Shown here: positions 10,218 through 18,218 of the stretch, in pieces
Layout of the letters: each line of letters begins with the position of its first letter
Position numbering within the stretch: the first letter of the stretch is position 1
NCBI RefSeq assembly: GCF_021491355.1
Contig: NZ_JAKENF010000002.1
Location: 62,001-126,000, forward strand
Source: Alitabrizicola rongguiensis
Lineage (GTDB): Bacteria; Pseudomonadota; Alphaproteobacteria; Rhodobacterales; Rhodobacteraceae
Direction: 5' to 3'
DNA: 64,000 nt
The notes under the pieces: generated by a model
Seen by the model: only the letters and a program-made list of their open reading frames with translations
What the model was told of the DNA's origin: nothing
The model's database searches: none
Translations under genes and position numbers: made by a program

Positions 10218-10288
10218 TTCTTCTTGGCACAAATACCCTCGGGGGGTGAATGGCCCCGCAAGGGGCCAGAGGGGGGCGGAAAGCCCCC
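10218..10288 (+). repeat. GC-rich intergenic repeat element, copy 1 (long form)
   Basis: Starts with TTCTTCTTGGCACAAATACC, then a G run, then two hairpins: TGGCCCC/GGGGCCA (10251-10268) and GGGGGC/GCCCCC (10272-10288). Shorter relatives lie at 14718-14765 and 50106-50142, all in the same orientation. I recognise the type from other Rhodobacteraceae genomes. Confidence 0.6.
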
Positions 10289-10304
10289 TTGCCTTGGCGG
10301 GCAC

Positions 10305-10332
10305 TGGACCTGCCCCGTCCTTTCCCTATATA
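10305..10332 (+). promoter_or_regulatory. Probable promoter of the SufT-like gene
   Basis: TGGACC at 10305-10310 and TATATA at 10327-10332 are separated by 16 bases, with the start codon 27 bases further on. The -10 is strong for this GC-rich DNA; the -35 is weaker. Confidence 0.35.
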
Positions 10333-10358
10333 AATGCTCAACAAACGACGAGGCGCTC

Positions 10359-10724
10359 ATGACCAGCCAACTAGCGGAGCGGATCGGGGGGCAGCCCTTG
10401 ATTCGGCCCTCCACCACCGATCATCCGCTTTACGATGATGTCGTGAATGCTTGCCGTACGGTGTTCGATCCGGAGATTCCGGTGAACATCTTCGACCTCG
10501 GCCTGATCTATACCATTGCGATCAATGATGAAAACGAGGTCGATATCGTCATGAGCCTTACCGCACCCGGCTGTCCGGTCGCCGGGGAAATGCCGGGCTG
10601 GGTGGCCGATGCGGTCGAGCCTTTGCCCGGTGTGAAACAAGTGAACGTACAGATGACGTTCGACCCGCCTTGGGGTATGGACATGATGTCGGACGAAGCA
10701 CGGCTCGAACTCGGCTTCATGTGA
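10359..10724 (+). CDS. SUF system Fe-S assembly protein, MIP18/DUF59 family (SufT-like)
   Basis: A 121-residue cytosolic protein with an N-terminal extension of about 25 residues and one DUF59 (MIP18) domain: VYDPEIPVNI-like core (VFDPEIPVNIFDLGLIY), MSLTAPGCPVAGEMP with the conserved Cys72, and FDPPWGMDMMSDEARLELG at the end. Family members help mature iron-sulfur proteins. The ATG at 10359 follows GACGAGG. The next gene begins at its stop codon, and an IscA-type gene follows at 11333, which supports a role in Fe-S assembly. The sufBCDS genes themselves are not in the window. Confidence 0.85.
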   Translation: MTSQLAERIGGQPLIRPSTTDHPLYDDVVNACRTVFDPEIPVNIFDLGLIYTIAINDENEVDIVMSLTAPGCPVAGEMPGWVADAVEPLPGVKQVNVQMTFDPPWGMDMMSDEARLELGFM

Positions 10725-10759
10725 TGAACCGGATTGCCCCGGCACGAGAGGAGGGCAGC

Positions 10760-11254
10760 GTGACGCAGCATCCCAGCCGCGGAAAATCCGCCGCCACGGA
10801 CGGCCTGCGCATTACCGCAGCCCAGTTGCTGGAAACATTCAACTCGCTTGGCGCCCGGGAAGAACGAAAGCGCAGCCAGATCCTGCAGAAGCTGATCGGC
10901 ACCTGGAACGGGGCGGTGGTGAAGGCCCCCTTCCAGGTCACCAACGGATCCAACCTGCATTTCGACGAGGCCTGCTTCGTCAACGAAGGCTGCTCCATCG
11001 ATGACACCTATCCTGTGCGCATCGGGTCCTTCACCCAGCTTGCGCGAGACGTGCGCATCCTCACGGTGCTCGATGTCGAAAATCGGCGTGGGCCGGTAAC
11101 GATCGGGCGAAACGTCTGGGTCGGGGCCGGCGCGACGATCCATCCCGGCGTGACAATCGGCGAGGATGCGATCATCGGCGCGGCAGCTGTCGTCGTCAGC
11201 GACGTCCCGCCGGGCGCGACGGCCTCGGGCAATCCGGCGAGGATCATGCGCTGA
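10760..11254 (+). CDS. Hexapeptide-repeat acyltransferase (maltose/galactoside O-acetyltransferase-like)
   Basis: Left-handed beta-helix transferase of the LbH superfamily that probably acetylates a sugar. Its N-terminal MAT-like segment is followed by hexapeptide turns (VWVGAGATIHPGVTIGEDAIIG) and the typical end PPGATASGNPARIMR. I chose the GTG at 10760 because AGGAGG lies five bases upstream, giving 164 residues. An ATG at 10724 overlaps the preceding stop (TGATG) and would add 12 residues, but has no ribosome-binding site. It sits between two Fe-S assembly genes, and the reason is not evident. Confidence 0.78.
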   Translation: MTQHPSRGKSAATDGLRITAAQLLETFNSLGAREERKRSQILQKLIGTWNGAVVKAPFQVTNGSNLHFDEACFVNEGCSIDDTYPVRIGSFTQLARDVRILTVLDVENRRGPVTIGRNVWVGAGATIHPGVTIGEDAIIGAAAVVVSDVPPGATASGNPARIMR

Positions 11255-11332
11255 GGTCTGCAGACCCGCCCGCCACTTGAATACACCCGTCTCGGGAAAT
11301 ACATTTCGGACAGTCAGAGAAAGTACTTCCTC

Positions 11333-11719
11333 ATGTTCGGCATCCCCGGCAAGCAGGCCATCACCCTAACCCCCGCCGCAGCGGGCCAGATTCGTCGCCT
11401 GATGGACCGTCAGGGATCGGCGGGTCTCCGCATCGGGGTGAAGAAGGGCGGCTGCGCGGGCATGGAATACACCATGGACTTCGCCGAGACTGTCAACCCG
11501 ATGGATGAGGTGGTGGAACAGGACGGCGCGCGGGTGATGATCGCCCCTATGGCACAGATGTTCCTGTTCGGCACGGAAATCGACTTTCAGACGTCGCTCC
11601 TGGAATCCGGGTTCAAGTTCAACAACCCCAATGTCGCCGAGGCCTGCGGCTGCGGCGAGTCGATCAAGTTCAAGGACCCGGTAGGGTCGGCATCCGATAG
11701 CGCCGCCCCGCAAGCCTGA
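11333..11719 (+). CDS. IscA/HesB-type iron-sulfur carrier protein
   Basis: A-type carrier of 128 residues that holds a [2Fe-2S] or [4Fe-4S] cluster and passes it to target proteins. Three conserved cysteines are visible: Cys41 in KKGGCAGMEY and Cys105 and Cys107 in ACGCGES. The domain fills residues 8-113, followed by a short variable tail. It lies 78 bases after the acyltransferase gene, a gap that contains a 12-bp palindrome (GGTCTGCAGACC, 11255-11266). SufA, IscA and ErpA cannot be told apart by eye, so no symbol is given. Confidence 0.92.
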   Translation: MFGIPGKQAITLTPAAAGQIRRLMDRQGSAGLRIGVKKGGCAGMEYTMDFAETVNPMDEVVEQDGARVMIAPMAQMFLFGTEIDFQTSLLESGFKFNNPNVAEACGCGESIKFKDPVGSASDSAAPQA

Positions 11720-11783
11720 CACCCTTCCGTCCCGCCCTGCCTTCGCGTAAGTCTGCCCCAGTCAGTCATGCGGAGGTCGGATT

Positions 11784-12524
11784 ATGCGCAAGCTTGCGGC
11801 GGGGAACTGGAAGATGAACGGGCTGACCGCCCAGTTGCCAGAGGTGACGGCGCTGATCGCCGCCCATCCTTCGCCCTCCTGCGATGTGCTCCTCTGCCCG
11901 CCCTCGACCCTCGTGGCCGCGATGGCGTCAACGGCCGCTGGCCGGATCGCTGTCGGCGGACAGGATTGTCACCCGAAGGCCTCGGGCGCCCATACCGGCG
12001 ACATCTCGGCGGCGATGCTCAAGGATGCCGGCGCGAGCTATGTCATCCTCGGCCATTCCGAACGCCGCGCCGACCATGGCGAAGGCGATGCCCTGGTGCG
12101 CGCCAAGGCCGAGGCGGCCTGGGTCGCGGGCCTCATCGCGATCATCTGCGTGGGCGAGACCGAAGCCGAACGCGACGCGGGCAAGACGCTGGCCGTGATC
12201 GGGACGCAACTCGCAGGCTCGGTGCCCGATGGCGCGTCTTCGGCCAATACCGTCATCGCCTACGAGCCGGTCTGGGCAATCGGCACCGGCCGCACGCCCA
12301 CACTGCCCGAGATCGCCGAGGTCCATGCCGATATCCGCGCCCGGCTGACCGCGCGCTTCGGCGCGGACGCCGCCGGGTTCCGGCTGCTCTACGGCGGTTC
12401 GGTCAGGCAGTCGAACGCCGCGGAGATCTTCGCGCTGCCGAACGTGGATGGCGCGCTCGTCGGCGGGGCAAGCCTCAAAGCCAGCGATTTCGGGGCGATC
12501 GTGGCGGCGCTTTCCGCCGCCTGA
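11784..12524 (+). CDS. tpiA: Triosephosphate isomerase
   Basis: Interconverts dihydroxyacetone phosphate and glyceraldehyde 3-phosphate in glycolysis and gluconeogenesis. The 246 residues form one TIM barrel with all catalytic residues: Lys10 (AGNWKMN), His91 (ILGHSERR) and Glu161 ([11 protein letters not shown]). The phosphate loop YGGSV and the C-terminal [10 protein letters not shown] are also present. GGAGG precedes the ATG at 11784 by eight bases. Confidence 0.99.
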   Translation: MRKLAAGNWKMNGLTAQLPEVTALIAAHPSPSCDVLLCPPSTLVAAMASTAAGRIAVGGQDCHPKASGAHTGDISAAMLKDAGASYVILGHSERRADHGEGDALVRAKAEAAWVAGLIAIICVGETEAERDAGKTLAVIGTQLAGSVPDGASSANTVIAYEPVWAIGTGRTPTLPEIAEVHADIRARLTARFGADAAGFRLLYGGSVRQSNAAEIFALPNVDGALVGGASLKASDFGAIVAALSAA

Positions 12525-12603
12525 CGACACGGGCGCGTCGCAGACAAGCGATCCGCACCGTCAGAGGCCATGCCATGCTGGGGCGAGCGAGGACATCAAC
12601 CCC

Positions 12604-13518
12604 ATGACCGCAACGATCCCCACGGCCCGGTCGGCGCTGGCCGCCAATGGCATATGCCTGCTATCGATGCTGACCTGGGCGCTCGGCCTGCCGGCGCTCG
12701 GATACCTGGTGCAGTTCATCCCGCCCTTCAGCCTCACCGCCTTCCGGGTCGGATTGGCCGGGATCGTTCTGGTTTTGGCCTGGTTGCTGGTGGAAGGCCC
12801 CTCGACCGTCCTGCGGGCGCCCTGGGGGCGCGGTATCGGTGTGGGGCTCGTGGTGATGGGCCTCGGCGCCGTGCTGGTCGCAGTCGCGCTGCAGCTGACC
12901 GATCCGGTGACAGTGGCGATCATCACCGCGCTGATGCCGCTCGTCGGCATCGGCCTCGAAGTCATCCTGGACGGTCGGAAGATGACCCCGGCACTGTGGA
13001 TCGGGCTTCTTCTGTCGCTGCTTGGCGGCCTCGTCGCACTTGACCTGACCGGCGCGCGGCCATCCCTTGGCTGGGGCGCGCTTGCCGCCTTCGTCTCGGT
13101 GCTGGCCTTCACCTGGGGGTCGCGCGCGACCGTTTCGGCCTTTCCCGCCCTCTCGCCGCTCGGCCGCACCGCCATAACCGTGGCGGGCGCGGGGTTTGGC
13201 ATGTCGATCCTGGCGGTCATCATCTCGCACTCCGGTGGCCCGACGATCACCTGGAGCGGCATCGGCTGGAAAGAGATCGCAGCCCTCGTCGCGGCATCGG
13301 TCGGCTCGATCGCGCTCAGCCAGACGCTGTGGATCATCTCGGTCGGCCAGCTCGGCATCGGCATTTCCAGCCTGCACATGAATGCCGTGCCCTTCTATGT
13401 CATGCTCATCACCTTCGCCCTGGGTGGGGCGTGGAACTGGGCGCAGGCGATCGGGGCGGCCATCGTGGTGATCGGCGTCCTTGTCGCGCAAGGAATGCTC
13501 ACCCCGCGCCGGATCTGA
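12604..13518 (+). CDS. EamA-family (DMT superfamily) transporter
   Basis: Inner-membrane protein of 304 residues with about ten hydrophobic helices arranged as two EamA domains (about 15-145 and 165-300). The drug/metabolite transporter superfamily mostly exports amino acids, nucleosides or metabolites; the substrate here is unknown. The ATG at 12604 begins a short polar N terminus before helix 1, with GAGGA further upstream. Only one base separates its stop from the P450 start, so the two are almost certainly cotranscribed and may handle related compounds (inference). Confidence 0.88.
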   Translation: MTATIPTARSALAANGICLLSMLTWALGLPALGYLVQFIPPFSLTAFRVGLAGIVLVLAWLLVEGPSTVLRAPWGRGIGVGLVVMGLGAVLVAVALQLTDPVTVAIITALMPLVGIGLEVILDGRKMTPALWIGLLLSLLGGLVALDLTGARPSLGWGALAAFVSVLAFTWGSRATVSAFPALSPLGRTAITVAGAGFGMSILAVIISHSGGPTITWSGIGWKEIAALVAASVGSIALSQTLWIISVGQLGIGISSLHMNAVPFYVMLITFALGGAWNWAQAIGAAIVVIGVLVAQGMLTPRRI

Positions 13519-13519
13519 C

Positions 13520-14704
13520 ATGCAGACGCTCTCCCAATCCCCGACCGATTCCGCCTTCGTCCAGAACCCCTACCCGTTCTACAACCGCGCCCGGGCGGCG
13601 GGCCCTTTCTTCCACTGGCAGGATTACGACCTTACCTGCACCGGCTCGGCAGCGGCGGTGAATGCCATCCTCCGTGACCGCCGCTTCGGCCGTGAGGTGC
13701 CAGAGGAGAAGCGCCGTCTCGCCCCGGACCACCTTGCCCCCTTCTACGCGGTCGAGGCGCATTCCATGCTGGAACTTGAACCGCCCCGCCACACGCGGCT
13801 GCGCGGCCTCGTCCTGCGCGCCTTCACCTCGCGGCGGATCGGGGCGCTCGATCCCGAGATCCGCGCCCTGTCCCACGAGCTGATCGACGCCTTCCCCCAC
13901 GGTCCCTTCGACCTGCTGCCGGCTTTCGCCCAGAAGATCCCCGTCATCATCATCGCCCGCCTTCTCGGCGTGCCGGAGGAGATGTCGGACGACCTGCTGC
14001 GCTGGTCGAACGCAATGGTCGGCATGTACATGGCAGGCCGCACCCGCGAGACCGAGGATCGCGCCGTCTCCGCGACCGAGGCCTTCGTCTCCTTCATGCG
14101 CTCTTATGTCGAGGAGCGGCGCAGGCGCCCCGCCGACGATCTCATCACCTCGCTCATCTCTGCCGAGGAGGCGGGCGAGAAGCTGACGACAGACGAACTC
14201 ATCACAACCTGCATCCTGCTGCTCAACGCAGGCCACGAGGCGACGGTGCATTCGATCGGCAACGGCGTGAAGACGCTGCTCGAGACCCGCACGCCCGTCG
14301 CCGCCTTCGCCCCCGACAAGGCCGCAGCCACCGTCGAGGAGATCCTGCGTTACGACCCGCCGCTCCATCTCTTCACCCGCCACGCCTATGACGAGGTCGA
14401 GGTGATGGGCCGCACCTTCCGCCGGGGCGAGGAAGTGGGGCTGCTGCTCGCCGCCGCCAACCGCGATCCGGGGGTTTGGGACCGGCCGGATCACTTCAAT
14501 CCCGCCCGCCCGGAAAAGACCAACGTCGCCTTTGGCGGCGGCCTGCATTTCTGCGTCGGCGCTCCCCTTGCCCGTCTCGAACTGCAGATCGCGCTTCCGA
14601 TCCTGTTCGAGCGCTGTCCGACCCTGCGCCTCGCAGAAACGCCGCGCTACGCCGATGTCTATCACTTCCACGGCTTGAAGCGGCTGATGGTCGCCTGCAA
14701 CTGA
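13520..14704 (+). CDS. Cytochrome P450
   Basis: Soluble bacterial P450 of 394 residues, probably a monooxygenase needing a ferredoxin partner. The oxygen-binding I-helix is LLNAGHEATVHSIGNG, the ExxR motif is in EEILRYDPP, and the haem ligand is Cys345 in FGGGLHFCVGAPLARLE. The ATG at 13520 starts one base after the stop of the EamA transporter gene. No ferredoxin gene is adjacent. Substrate unknown; the arrangement with an exporter suggests modification and export of a small hydrophobic compound (inference). Confidence 0.95.
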   Translation: MQTLSQSPTDSAFVQNPYPFYNRARAAGPFFHWQDYDLTCTGSAAAVNAILRDRRFGREVPEEKRRLAPDHLAPFYAVEAHSMLELEPPRHTRLRGLVLRAFTSRRIGALDPEIRALSHELIDAFPHGPFDLLPAFAQKIPVIIIARLLGVPEEMSDDLLRWSNAMVGMYMAGRTRETEDRAVSATEAFVSFMRSYVEERRRRPADDLITSLISAEEAGEKLTTDELITTCILLLNAGHEATVHSIGNGVKTLLETRTPVAAFAPDKAAATVEEILRYDPPLHLFTRHAYDEVEVMGRTFRRGEEVGLLLAAANRDPGVWDRPDHFNPARPEKTNVAFGGGLHFCVGAPLARLELQIALPILFERCPTLRLAETPRYADVYHFHGLKRLMVACN

Positions 14705-14717
14705 AGGCCCGCCCCGT

Positions 14718-14765
14718 CTCTTTTGCGGAAACATCCTCGGGGGTGCGGGGGCAGACGGCCCCCGC
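14718..14765 (+). repeat. GC-rich intergenic repeat element, copy 2
   Basis: TCTCTTTTGCGGAAACATCC then CTCGGGGGTG, followed by a hairpin GCGGGGGC/GCCCCCGC (14745-14765). It is a shorter form of the 10218 element without the first hairpin. It follows the P450 stop by 13 bases and could act as its terminator. Confidence 0.5.
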
Positions 14766-14807
14766 TTCCAACCTCTCGACCCGAGCAGGAGCCAAAATCT
14801 GACGCAA

Positions 14808-14826
14808 GAATTTTCGCAGAAAATTT
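14808..14826. repeat. 19-bp palindrome, single copy (GCA type)
   Basis: GAATTTTC, GCA, GAAAATTT: 8-bp arms around a three-base centre, with one mismatch at the outer pair. Related copies lie at 18970-19008 and 31531-31580. This one lies between the convergent P450 and Lrp-type genes. Confidence 0.6.
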
Positions 14827-14845
14827 GACGGCTTGGCGTGAAGAG

Positions 14846-15307
14846 CTAAAGCGGCAGCACCGTCGTCGCCTTGATCTCCTCCATGCTGAGAAGTGCGGTG
14901 ACGTTGTAGATCTTCACCTCGGAAATCAGCGCTTGGTAGAAGGTGTCATAGGCGCGCGCATTCGGCACCCGCACCTTGAGGATATAGTCGATATCGCCGG
15001 CCAGCCGATGCGCCTCCAGCACTTCCGGGCGGTCGCGCAGGACCTGAAGGAACCTCCTCTGCCACTCCGCTTCGTGCTCGCTCGTGCGGATCAGCACGAA
15101 GAAGCAGGCCTCGAGTCCAAGCGCTTCTGGGTCGAGGATCGCGGTCTGCTTCAGGATCACGCCCTGCTCGCGCATCCGCCGGATCCGGTTCCAGACCGGG
15201 GTCTTGGAAGAGCCTACGCGGCGGGCGATCTCGTCCAGCGACAGGCTCGCATCCTCCTGCAGCAGAACAAGGATTTTCCGGTCCATTTCATCCAGCCGGG
15301 CCACCAT
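14846..15307 (-). CDS. Lrp/AsnC-family transcriptional regulator
   Basis: DNA-binding regulator of 153 residues with an N-terminal winged helix-turn-helix (MDRKILVLLQEDASLSLDEIARRVG then TPVWNRIRRMREQGVI) and a C-terminal RAM/AsnC ligand-binding domain (AHRLAGDIDYILKVRV). The ATG at 15307 follows GGAGGAAAG on the minus strand. It is divergent from the siroheme synthase gene at 15450, so it is the likely regulator of the sulfur assimilation operon (inference from position). The effector could be a sulfur-containing amino acid, but nothing in the sequence proves this. Confidence 0.93.
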   Translation of the reverse strand: MVARLDEMDRKILVLLQEDASLSLDEIARRVGSSKTPVWNRIRRMREQGVILKQTAILDPEALGLEACFFVLIRTSEHEAEWQRRFLQVLRDRPEVLEAHRLAGDIDYILKVRVPNARAYDTFYQALISEVKIYNVTALLSMEEIKATTVLPL

Positions 15308-15361
15308 TCGCGCTTTCCTCCGTTTTGCAGAACCATGTTCCGCGCGGCGCAATAGTGAGAA

Positions 15362-15377
15362 CAGATTTCCTTATCTG
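15362..15377. promoter_or_regulatory. Possible operator in the Lrp/cysG divergent region
   Basis: CAGAT (15362-15366) and ATCTG (15373-15377) form a 5-bp inverted repeat with a six-base AT-rich centre, 55 bases upstream of the regulator gene start. The 142-base divergent region is where an Lrp-type octamer would bind; this is the clearest dyad in it. Confidence 0.3.
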
Positions 15378-15449
15378 CAAGGGCCTCTGGCGGAAAACCG
15401 GAAAAATGTCCTAATCTAGGCGAGGATTTTCCCGCTAACCGGTCCTGTC

Positions 15450-16232
15450 ATGCCCGATGCTGTTTCGCCTCGTCCCATGGTCACCTCACCCGGCTCCGTC
15501 ACCTTCGTCGGCGCCGGGCCAAGCGACGCCGACCATCTGACGCTGCGCGCCGCCCGCGCGCTGGCAGAGGCCGAGGTCATCATCCACGACCGTCTGGTCG
15601 GCGCATCAGTCCTGGCGCTGGCCAATCCGGCAGCGCTTCTGATCGACGCCGGCAAGGAAGGCTTCGGCCCCTCGACCGCGCAAGCCGACATCAACACCCT
15701 GATCGTTGTCCACGCCGCCGCCGGATCGCGGGTTGTCCGCCTCAAGGGCGGCGATGTCGGGATCTTCGGCCGGCTCGACGAGGAGATCGAGGCGCTCGAG
15801 GCGCGCGGGCTCGGCTGGACCATCGTGCCGGGCCTGACCTCGGCCACCGTTGCCGCCGCCGAAATCGGGCAGAGCCTCACCCGGCGTGGCCGCAATGCCA
15901 GCCTCCGCATCGTGACCGGCCATGACGTGGCCGGCTTCGCCGAGCAGGACTGGCGCGGCATGGCCCGCACGGGCGAAGTCGCGGCGATCTACATGGGCAA
16001 GAAATCGGCCCGTTTCGTCCAGGGCCGGCTGATGATGCACGGCGCTGATCCGGCCACCGACGTGACCATCGTCGAAAACGTTTCGCGCCCCGACCAGCGC
16101 ATCCTCGGCACGGTTCTGGCCGATCTGCCCGAGACCATCGCCGGGGTTGAAGGCCCCGCCGTCATCCTCTATGGCCTCGCCCCGCGCCGGGCGGCGGCCA
16201 CCCTGCCCCAGTTGAAGGAGGCTTTCGCATGA
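15450..16232 (+). CDS. cysG: Uroporphyrinogen-III C-methyltransferase (siroheme synthase domain)
   Basis: AdoMet-dependent enzyme of 260 residues that methylates uroporphyrinogen III to precorrin-2, the precursor of siroheme (and cobalamin). It contains only the SUMT domain: VTFVGAGPSDADHLTLRAARAL near the N terminus, RLKGGDVGIFGR, and TIVPGLTSATVAAAEIG. The dehydrogenase/ferrochelatase half of E. coli CysG is absent, so cobA is an equally valid name. It heads the operon DUF2849-cysI-cysH-DUF934 and supplies cofactor for the sulfite reductase encoded next. No good ribosome-binding site precedes the ATG at 15450; Met10 is an alternative. Confidence 0.92.
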   Translation: MPDAVSPRPMVTSPGSVTFVGAGPSDADHLTLRAARALAEAEVIIHDRLVGASVLALANPAALLIDAGKEGFGPSTAQADINTLIVVHAAAGSRVVRLKGGDVGIFGRLDEEIEALEARGLGWTIVPGLTSATVAAAEIGQSLTRRGRNASLRIVTGHDVAGFAEQDWRGMARTGEVAAIYMGKKSARFVQGRLMMHGADPATDVTIVENVSRPDQRILGTVLADLPETIAGVEGPAVILYGLAPRRAAATLPQLKEAFA

Positions 16233-16531
16233 AGGGCCGTTTCACCCCGAAAGTCGTCACCGCCAACGACCTGCGCCTCGGCGACGTGGTCTATCTGACC
16301 GCCAATGACCGTTGGAGCCGCCATCACCACGAAGCCGAGCTGATCGAGGACGAGGCGCATGCCCAACTGCGCCTCATCCACGCTGCCGCCCAGAAGCTGA
16401 CTGTCGTCGGCGCCTATCTCGCCGATGCGAAGGCCGGGCCGAACGGCCCCGAGCCCACCCATTTCCGCGAGGAGTTCCGCACCCGCGGCCCCTCGAACTA
16501 TCCCCACGGCAAGCAGGCCGAGCTGAACTGA
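16229..16531 (+). CDS. DUF2849 domain protein of the sulfite reduction operon
   Basis: Small soluble protein of 100 residues, DUF2849 family, found between the siroheme synthase and sulfite reductase genes in many Rhodobacterales. The start overlaps the cysG stop (ATGA), showing tight translational coupling. Conserved parts are the N-terminal RFTPKVVTANDLRLGDVVYLT and the C-terminal EPTHFREEFRTRGPSNYPHG. Its task is not established; the position suggests a helper of sulfite reductase assembly or electron supply (inference). Confidence 0.88.
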   Translation: MKGRFTPKVVTANDLRLGDVVYLTANDRWSRHHHEAELIEDEAHAQLRLIHAAAQKLTVVGAYLADAKAGPNGPEPTHFREEFRTRGPSNYPHGKQAELN

Positions 16532-16547
16532 GACCGGAGCCAGCCAG

Positions 16548-18218
16548 ATGTATTCCTACTCCGACTTCGACGAAGCCTTCGTGCGCGAGCGCGTCGCCCA
16601 GTTCAGCCAGCAGGTCGAACGGCGCCTTGACGGCTCGCTCTCCGAGGATGAGTTCCGCCCGCTGCGCCTGATGAACGGGCTTTACCTGCAGTTGCACGCC
16701 TACATGCTGCGGGTGGCGATCCCCTACGGCACGCTGAACCCCAGCCAGATGCGCCAGCTCGCCTATATTGCCGAGACCTGGGACAAGGGCTATGGCCATT
16801 TCACCACCCGCCAGAACATCCAGTTCAACTGGCCGAAGCTCGAGGACGTGCCCGCGATCCTGTCCGCCCTGGCAGATGTCGAGATGCATGCCATCCAGAC
16901 CAGCGGGAACTGCGTGCGGAACGTGACCTCGGACCATTTCGCCGGCGCTGCAGCCGACGAGATCGAGGATCCGCGCCCGGTGGCCGAGCTTTTGCGCCAA
17001 TGGTCGACCGACCACCCGGAATTCCAGTTCCTGCCGCGCAAGTTCAAGATCGCCATCACAGGCAGCCCGAATGACCGCGCCGTGACCAAGGCCCACGATA
17101 TCGGCCTGCGCATGGTCCGCAATTCGGCCGGCGAGCCGGGCTTCGAGGTGATCGTGGGCGGCGGCCTCGGCCGGACGCCGATGATCGGCCATACCGTGCG
17201 GGACTTCCTGCCGAAGGCGGACCTTCTGCCCTACGTCGAGGCGGTGCTGAGTGTCTACAACACGCTCGGCCGGCGCGACAACAAGTACAAGGCGCGCATC
17301 AAGATCACCGTGCATGAGACGGGCGTCGAAGAGATCTCCCGCATGATCGAGGATCGCTTCGCCGAGCTGCGTCCGCTGTTCGGCGGCAATGACCAGAAGC
17401 TGCTGGCGGAGATCGAGGAAGCCTTCGCGCCGCCCGCCTTCAAGGTGACGTCGACCGAAGCCTACGATGCCTTCTACAAGGCTGACCCGGTGTTCCGCGC
17501 CTGGGCCGACACCAACCTGACCGCGCATCGCAACGCCCAATACGCCATCGTCACCGTCAGCCTGAAGGCCCATGGCGCAACGCCGGGCGATGCGACGGCA
17601 GAACAGATGCGCGTGCTCGCCGATCTGGCCGAGACCTATGGCCATTCGGAACTGCGGATCAGCCACGAGCAGAACGTGATCCTGCCGCATGTCCACAAGG
17701 GCGACCTGCCGGCGGTCCATGCCGCGCTCCACAAGGCCGGGCTCGGCACGGCCAATGTCGGGCTGATCTCGGACATCATCGCCTGCCCGGGCATGGACTA
17801 TTGCGCGCTGGCCACGGCCCGCTCGATCCCGGTCGCACAGGAAATCGCCACCCGCTTCGACGCGCTGAAGCTCGAGCACGACATCGGACCGCTCAAGATC
17901 AAGATTTCGGGCTGCATCAACGCCTGCGGCCATCACCATGTCGGCCATATTGGCATCCTCGGCCTCGACCGGGCGGGGGTGGAGAACTACCAGATCACCC
18001 TTGGCGGCGATGGCACCGAGACGGCGGCGATCGGGGAAAAGACCGGCCCCGGCTTTGCCTATGACGAGATCGTGCCAGCCATCGAGCGCATCGTCGGCGC
18101 CTATCTGGAGCATCGCGAAGGGCCGGAAGAGACCTTCCTCATGGCCTATCGTCGCCTCGGCATGGCCCCGTTCAAGGCGGCCCTCTATGACGCGGAAGGC
18201 GACCGGGATGCCGCGTGA
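16548..18218 (+). CDS. cysI: Assimilatory sulfite reductase hemoprotein (nitrite/sulfite reductase family)
   Basis: Reduces sulfite to sulfide with six electrons, using a siroheme joined to a [4Fe-4S] cluster. The 556 residues have the two ferredoxin-like halves and both siroheme domains. The cluster ligands are Cys413 and Cys419 (CPGMDYC) and Cys456 and Cys460 (CINAC); substrate-binding basic residues lie in SGNCVRN. No flavoprotein CysJ gene is present, which points to electrons from ferredoxin. The ferredoxin-NADP reductase gene at 19490 is a plausible partner. GGAG precedes the ATG at 16548. The 3' end overlaps cysH by 11 bases. Confidence 0.96.
   Translation: MYSYSDFDEAFVRERVAQFSQQVERRLDGSLSEDEFRPLRLMNGLYLQLHAYMLRVAIPYGTLNPSQMRQLAYIAETWDKGYGHFTTRQNIQFNWPKLEDVPAILSALADVEMHAIQTSGNCVRNVTSDHFAGAAADEIEDPRPVAELLRQWSTDHPEFQFLPRKFKIAITGSPNDRAVTKAHDIGLRMVRNSAGEPGFEVIVGGGLGRTPMIGHTVRDFLPKADLLPYVEAVLSVYNTLGRRDNKYKARIKITVHETGVEEISRMIEDRFAELRPLFGGNDQKLLAEIEEAFAPPAFKVTSTEAYDAFYKADPVFRAWADTNLTAHRNAQYAIVTVSLKAHGATPGDATAEQMRVLADLAETYGHSELRISHEQNVILPHVHKGDLPAVHAALHKAGLGTANVGLISDIIACPGMDYCALATARSIPVAQEIATRFDALKLEHDIGPLKIKISGCINACGHHHVGHIGILGLDRAGVENYQITLGGDGTETAAIGEKTGPGFAYDEIVPAIERIVGAYLEHREGPEETFLMAYRRLGMAPFKAALYDAEGDRDAA

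Noticed and set aside
16374-18113. Long minus-strand frame opposite cysI
   Set aside because: Shadow; the plus strand encodes sulfite reductase with all cluster cysteines.
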